Below, piece after piece: positions 61,722 through 64,000 of a DNA stretch of 64,000 nt. The notes beneath the pieces are model-generated. The model was not told the DNA's origin and searched no databases. It saw only the letters and a list, made by a program, of their open reading frames with translations. This DNA is from Azonexus sp. (GTDB lineage Bacteria > Pseudomonadota > Gammaproteobacteria > Burkholderiales > Rhodocyclaceae), in contig NZ_JAVBXX010000004.1 of assembly GCF_030824335.1 (NCBI RefSeq), positions 1-64,000 on the forward strand, written 5' to 3'. The translations under genes were made by a program, and so were the position numbers. Each line of letters begins with the position of its first letter. Position 1 is the first letter of the stretch.

Positions 61722-64000
61722 GCGTGTTCCTTTCTGAAAGCGGCGTAATACAGCACGGGAATGACGACCAGCGTCAGCAGCGTGGACACCAGGATGCCGA
61801 AGATCAGCGCCAGGGCCAGGCCGTTGAAGATCGGGTCGTCGAGGATGAACATGGCGCCGAGCATGGCAGCCAGCGCGGTCAGCGCAATCGGCTTGGCACG
61901 CACGGCGGCCGACTGGATCACCGCGTCGTGGAAATCCATGCCGGCGGCGACCTGCTGCTTGATGAAATCGACGAGCAGGATCGAGTTGCGGACGATGATG
62001 CCGGCCAGCGCGATCATGCCAATCATTGAGGTCGCCGTGAATTGCGCGCCGAACAAGGCGTGGCCGGGCATCACGCCGATGATGGTCAGCGGGATCGGGG
62101 CCATGATGATCAGCGGCACGAGATAGCTGCCGAAATGGGCGACCACTAGCAGATAAATCAATATCAGCCCGACCGCGTAGGCCAGGCCCATGTCGCGGAA
62201 AGTCTCGTAGGTGACCTGCCACTCGCCGTCCCATTTGACGCTGTAGCCGGCGTAGGGATCGGTCGGCTGGCGGATGAACCATTCGCCAAGCGTGCCGCCT
62301 TCCTTGAGTGCCATGCCGTTGATCTTCGAGCGGATGTCGAACATGCCGTAGAGCGGCGAATCGAGCTTGCCGCCCATGTCGCCGACGACATAGACCACCG
62401 GCAGCAGGTCCTTGTGGTAAATCGTCTTCTCGCGCGCCGTGTCGCGCACCTCGACCAGTTCCGAGACCGGCACCAGCGCCCCGTCGCGCGAGCGCACGCG
62501 CAGCTTGAGCAGGGCGTCGAGCGTCGATTTCTGCTCGGCCGGCAACACCACGCGCACCGGCACGGCGAATTTCGAATCGGCGTTGCGCACTGGCGTCACG
62601 TCCATACCGGCCAGCCCCATGCCGACGACCTCGACGATGTCGCTCTGCGCCACACCCAGTTGCGCGGCCTTGGACTGCTGCACATGGAGCACGAACTTGC
62701 GTGAATCGGCGTCGATGTAATCGTCAATGGCGACGATGTCGGCGGTTTCCGTAAAGGCCTGGCGCACCTGCTTGCCGACGGCGATCTGGCCGGCGTAGTC
62801 GGGGCCGTAGATCTCGGCGACGATGGGCGACATCACCGGCGGTCCCGGCGGCACTTCGACGACCTTGGCGACGCCGCCGTTGCGCTGGCCCACGGCTTCG
62901 ACCGCCGCGCGCACGCCGGCGGCGATTTCATGACTTTTCCGTGAACGATGGGCCTTGTCGACCAGATTGACCTGGATGTCGCCCTTTTCCGGGGCGGCCC
63001 GCAGGTAATACTGGCGGACCAGGCCGTTGAAATTGATCGGACTGGCAGTGCCGGCGTAGGCCTGGTAATTCGTCACCTCCTCGACCCTGGCCAGCTCGGC
63101 GCCGATTTCCTGAAGCACTCGCGCCGTTTCTTCTACCGGTGTGCCGACCGGCATGTCGACGATGATCTGGAATTCGCTCTTGTTGTCGAACGGCAGCATC
63201 TTCAGCACGACGAGCTGAAAGTAGGCCAGCGATACCGAACCGAGGATCAGCAGAACGACGACGATGGCCAGTTTCACCCGCGCCGCGGCGCCCTTGAGCG
63301 GATCGAGGAAGGGCGTCAGCAGCTTGCGGAAAGTGCTGTCGAGTTTGGCATCCAGTTTTGACACCGGCGCCACACTATGACTGGCATGCGACTTCATCAG
63401 ACGCACCGCCAGCCAGGGCGTGACAACAAAGGCGATGGCCAGCGAAATGGCCATGCCCATCGACGAGTTGATCGGGATCGGGCTCATGTACGGCCCCATC
63501 AGCCCGGAGACGAAGGCCATCGGCAACAGCGCGGCGATCACCGTCAGCGTCGCCAGGATGGTCGGCCCGCCGACTTCATCGACCGCGCCGGGAATGATTT
63601 CGAGCAGGGTCTTTTCCGGATACAGGGCCTGCCAGCGGTGAATGTTTTCAACCACCACAATGGCGTCATCGACCAGGATGCCGATCGAGAAGATCAGCGC
63701 GAACAACGACACCCGGTTCAAGGTGAAACCCCAGGCCCATGAGGCGAACAGCGTCGCCGCCAGCGTCAGCGTCACGGCGATGCCGACGATCACCGCTTCG
63801 CGCTTGCCCAGCGCGAAGAAGACCAGCAGCACGACAAAGGCGGTGGCGAAGACCAGCTTGCCGATCAGCTTCTGTGCCTTTTCGGTCGCCGTCTCGCCGT
63901 AGTTGCGCGTCACCGTGACCTCGATGCCGTCGGGAATGACGACGTTTTTCAGGCTTTCAATACGGTCGACCGCAGCATTCGCCACATCGGCGGCATTGAC
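61718..64000 (-). CDS. RND efflux transporter permease, partial (5' end outside window)
   Basis: At least 760 residues of an AcrB/HAE1-like inner-membrane pump, open to the window edge. Visible are TM helices, FSIGILVDDAIVVVENIHRW (TM4 with the two proton-relay Asp), porter-domain segments, AGIIVRNSILLVDF (TM10-11) and a C-terminal end. The N-terminal about 300 residues are missing. No adaptor or outer-membrane channel is seen in the window, so substrate class (organic or metal) is open. Confidence 0.92.
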   Translation of the reverse strand, partial: VNAADVANAAVDRIESLKNVVIPDGIEVTVTRNYGETATEKAQKLIGKLVFATAFVVLLVFFALGKREAVIVGIAVTLTLAATLFASWAWGFTLNRVSLFALIFSIGILVDDAIVVVENIHRWQALYPEKTLLEIIPGAVDEVGGPTILATLTVIAALLPMAFVSGLMGPYMSPIPINSSMGMAISLAIAFVVTPWLAVRLMKSHASHSVAPVSKLDAKLDSTFRKLLTPFLDPLKGAAARVKLAIVVVLLILGSVSLAYFQLVVLKMLPFDNKSEFQIIVDMPVGTPVEETARVLQEIGAELARVEEVTNYQAYAGTASPINFNGLVRQYYLRAAPEKGDIQVNLVDKAHRSRKSHEIAAGVRAAVEAVGQRNGGVAKVVEVPPGPPVMSPIVAEIYGPDYAGQIAVGKQVRQAFTETADIVAIDDYIDADSRKFVLHVQQSKAAQLGVAQSDIVEVVGMGLAGMDVTPVRNADSKFAVPVRVVLPAEQKSTLDALLKLRVRSRDGALVPVSELVEVRDTAREKTIYHKDLLPVVYVVGDMGGKLDSPLYGMFDIRSKINGMALKEGGTLGEWFIRQPTDPYAGYSVKWDGEWQVTYETFRDMGLAYAVGLILIYLLVVAHFGSYLVPLIIMAPIPLTIIGVMPGHALFGAQFTATSMIGMIALAGIIVRNSILLVDFIKQQVAAGMDFHDAVIQSAAVRAKPIALTALAAMLGAMFILDDPIFNGLALALIFGILVSTLLTLVVIPVLYYAAFRKEHA

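Overview
This looks like a chromosomal piece of a GC-rich betaproteobacterium. The gene set (SHP/DHC cytochromes, a Zur-type zinc-starvation operon with DksA2, several GGDEF/HD-GYP and OmpR-type two-component genes) would fit a Rhodocyclaceae/Azonexaceae (Dechloromonas-like) member. That placement is an inference from gene content only.

Layout. (1) 199-627: mscL. (2) About 757-17607: an accessory block with visibly lower GC. It holds seven minus-strand genes for surface-glycan assembly (three glycosyltransferases, a TPR protein, two RgpF-domain fusion proteins, and a 1112-residue hydrolase/SGNH-type protein), then an RTX-repeat protein and a divergent clostripain-type protease. Both edges carry a 44-bp copy of the 3' end of the aminotransferase gene at 17609-18769, so the block looks inserted. 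(3) 17609-22770: methionine-salvage genes (aminotransferase, mtnA, a FucA-type aldolase; probably the DHAP shunt), a Uma2 protein, a CDF metal exporter and an EF-hand protein. (4) 22771-30126: an accessory stretch with two integron-cassette-like genes separated by an attC-like site (an AbiC-like membrane protein and a HEPN-motif protein), and two Fic proteins flanking a CpxRA-like pair. (5) 30196-39543: envelope and lipid A remodelling (two LtaS/YejM-like sulfatase-fold enzymes, a methyltransferase, PAP2 phosphatase, phosphoethanolamine transferase) with its own two-component system. (6) 39687-49739: redox and c-type cytochrome block (ferric-reductase-like protein, PepSY proteins, DHC, SHP, HD-GYP, PhoPQ-like pair, diheme cytochrome, beta-propeller, heme-sensor GGDEF). 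(7) 49791-55822: a single minus-strand zinc-limitation operon. (8) 56032-64000: tandem GarR-type dehydrogenases, a hybrid sensor kinase, small metal-type proteins and the 3' part of an RND pump.

Four non-coding signals stand out. A dispersed word, YTGCGGTCRAC, occurs about 30 times on both strands and in several reading frames, but only once in the first 18.2 kb; it behaves like a DNA-uptake-type sequence missing from the inserted block. Four TTGAC repeats at exact 11-bp spacing lie about 45 bp upstream of both the PAP2 gene and the methyltransferase operon, and probably bind the response regulator encoded between them. A second 11-bp array (CTGAA/TTCAG) lies between the divergent SHP and HD-GYP genes. 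Paired TACTAAT-type dyads precede the second fic gene.

No tRNA, rRNA, CRISPR array or intact insertion sequence was seen. Start codons were chosen by hand from Shine-Dalgarno sequences, overlaps and family N-termini. Residue positions are approximate.
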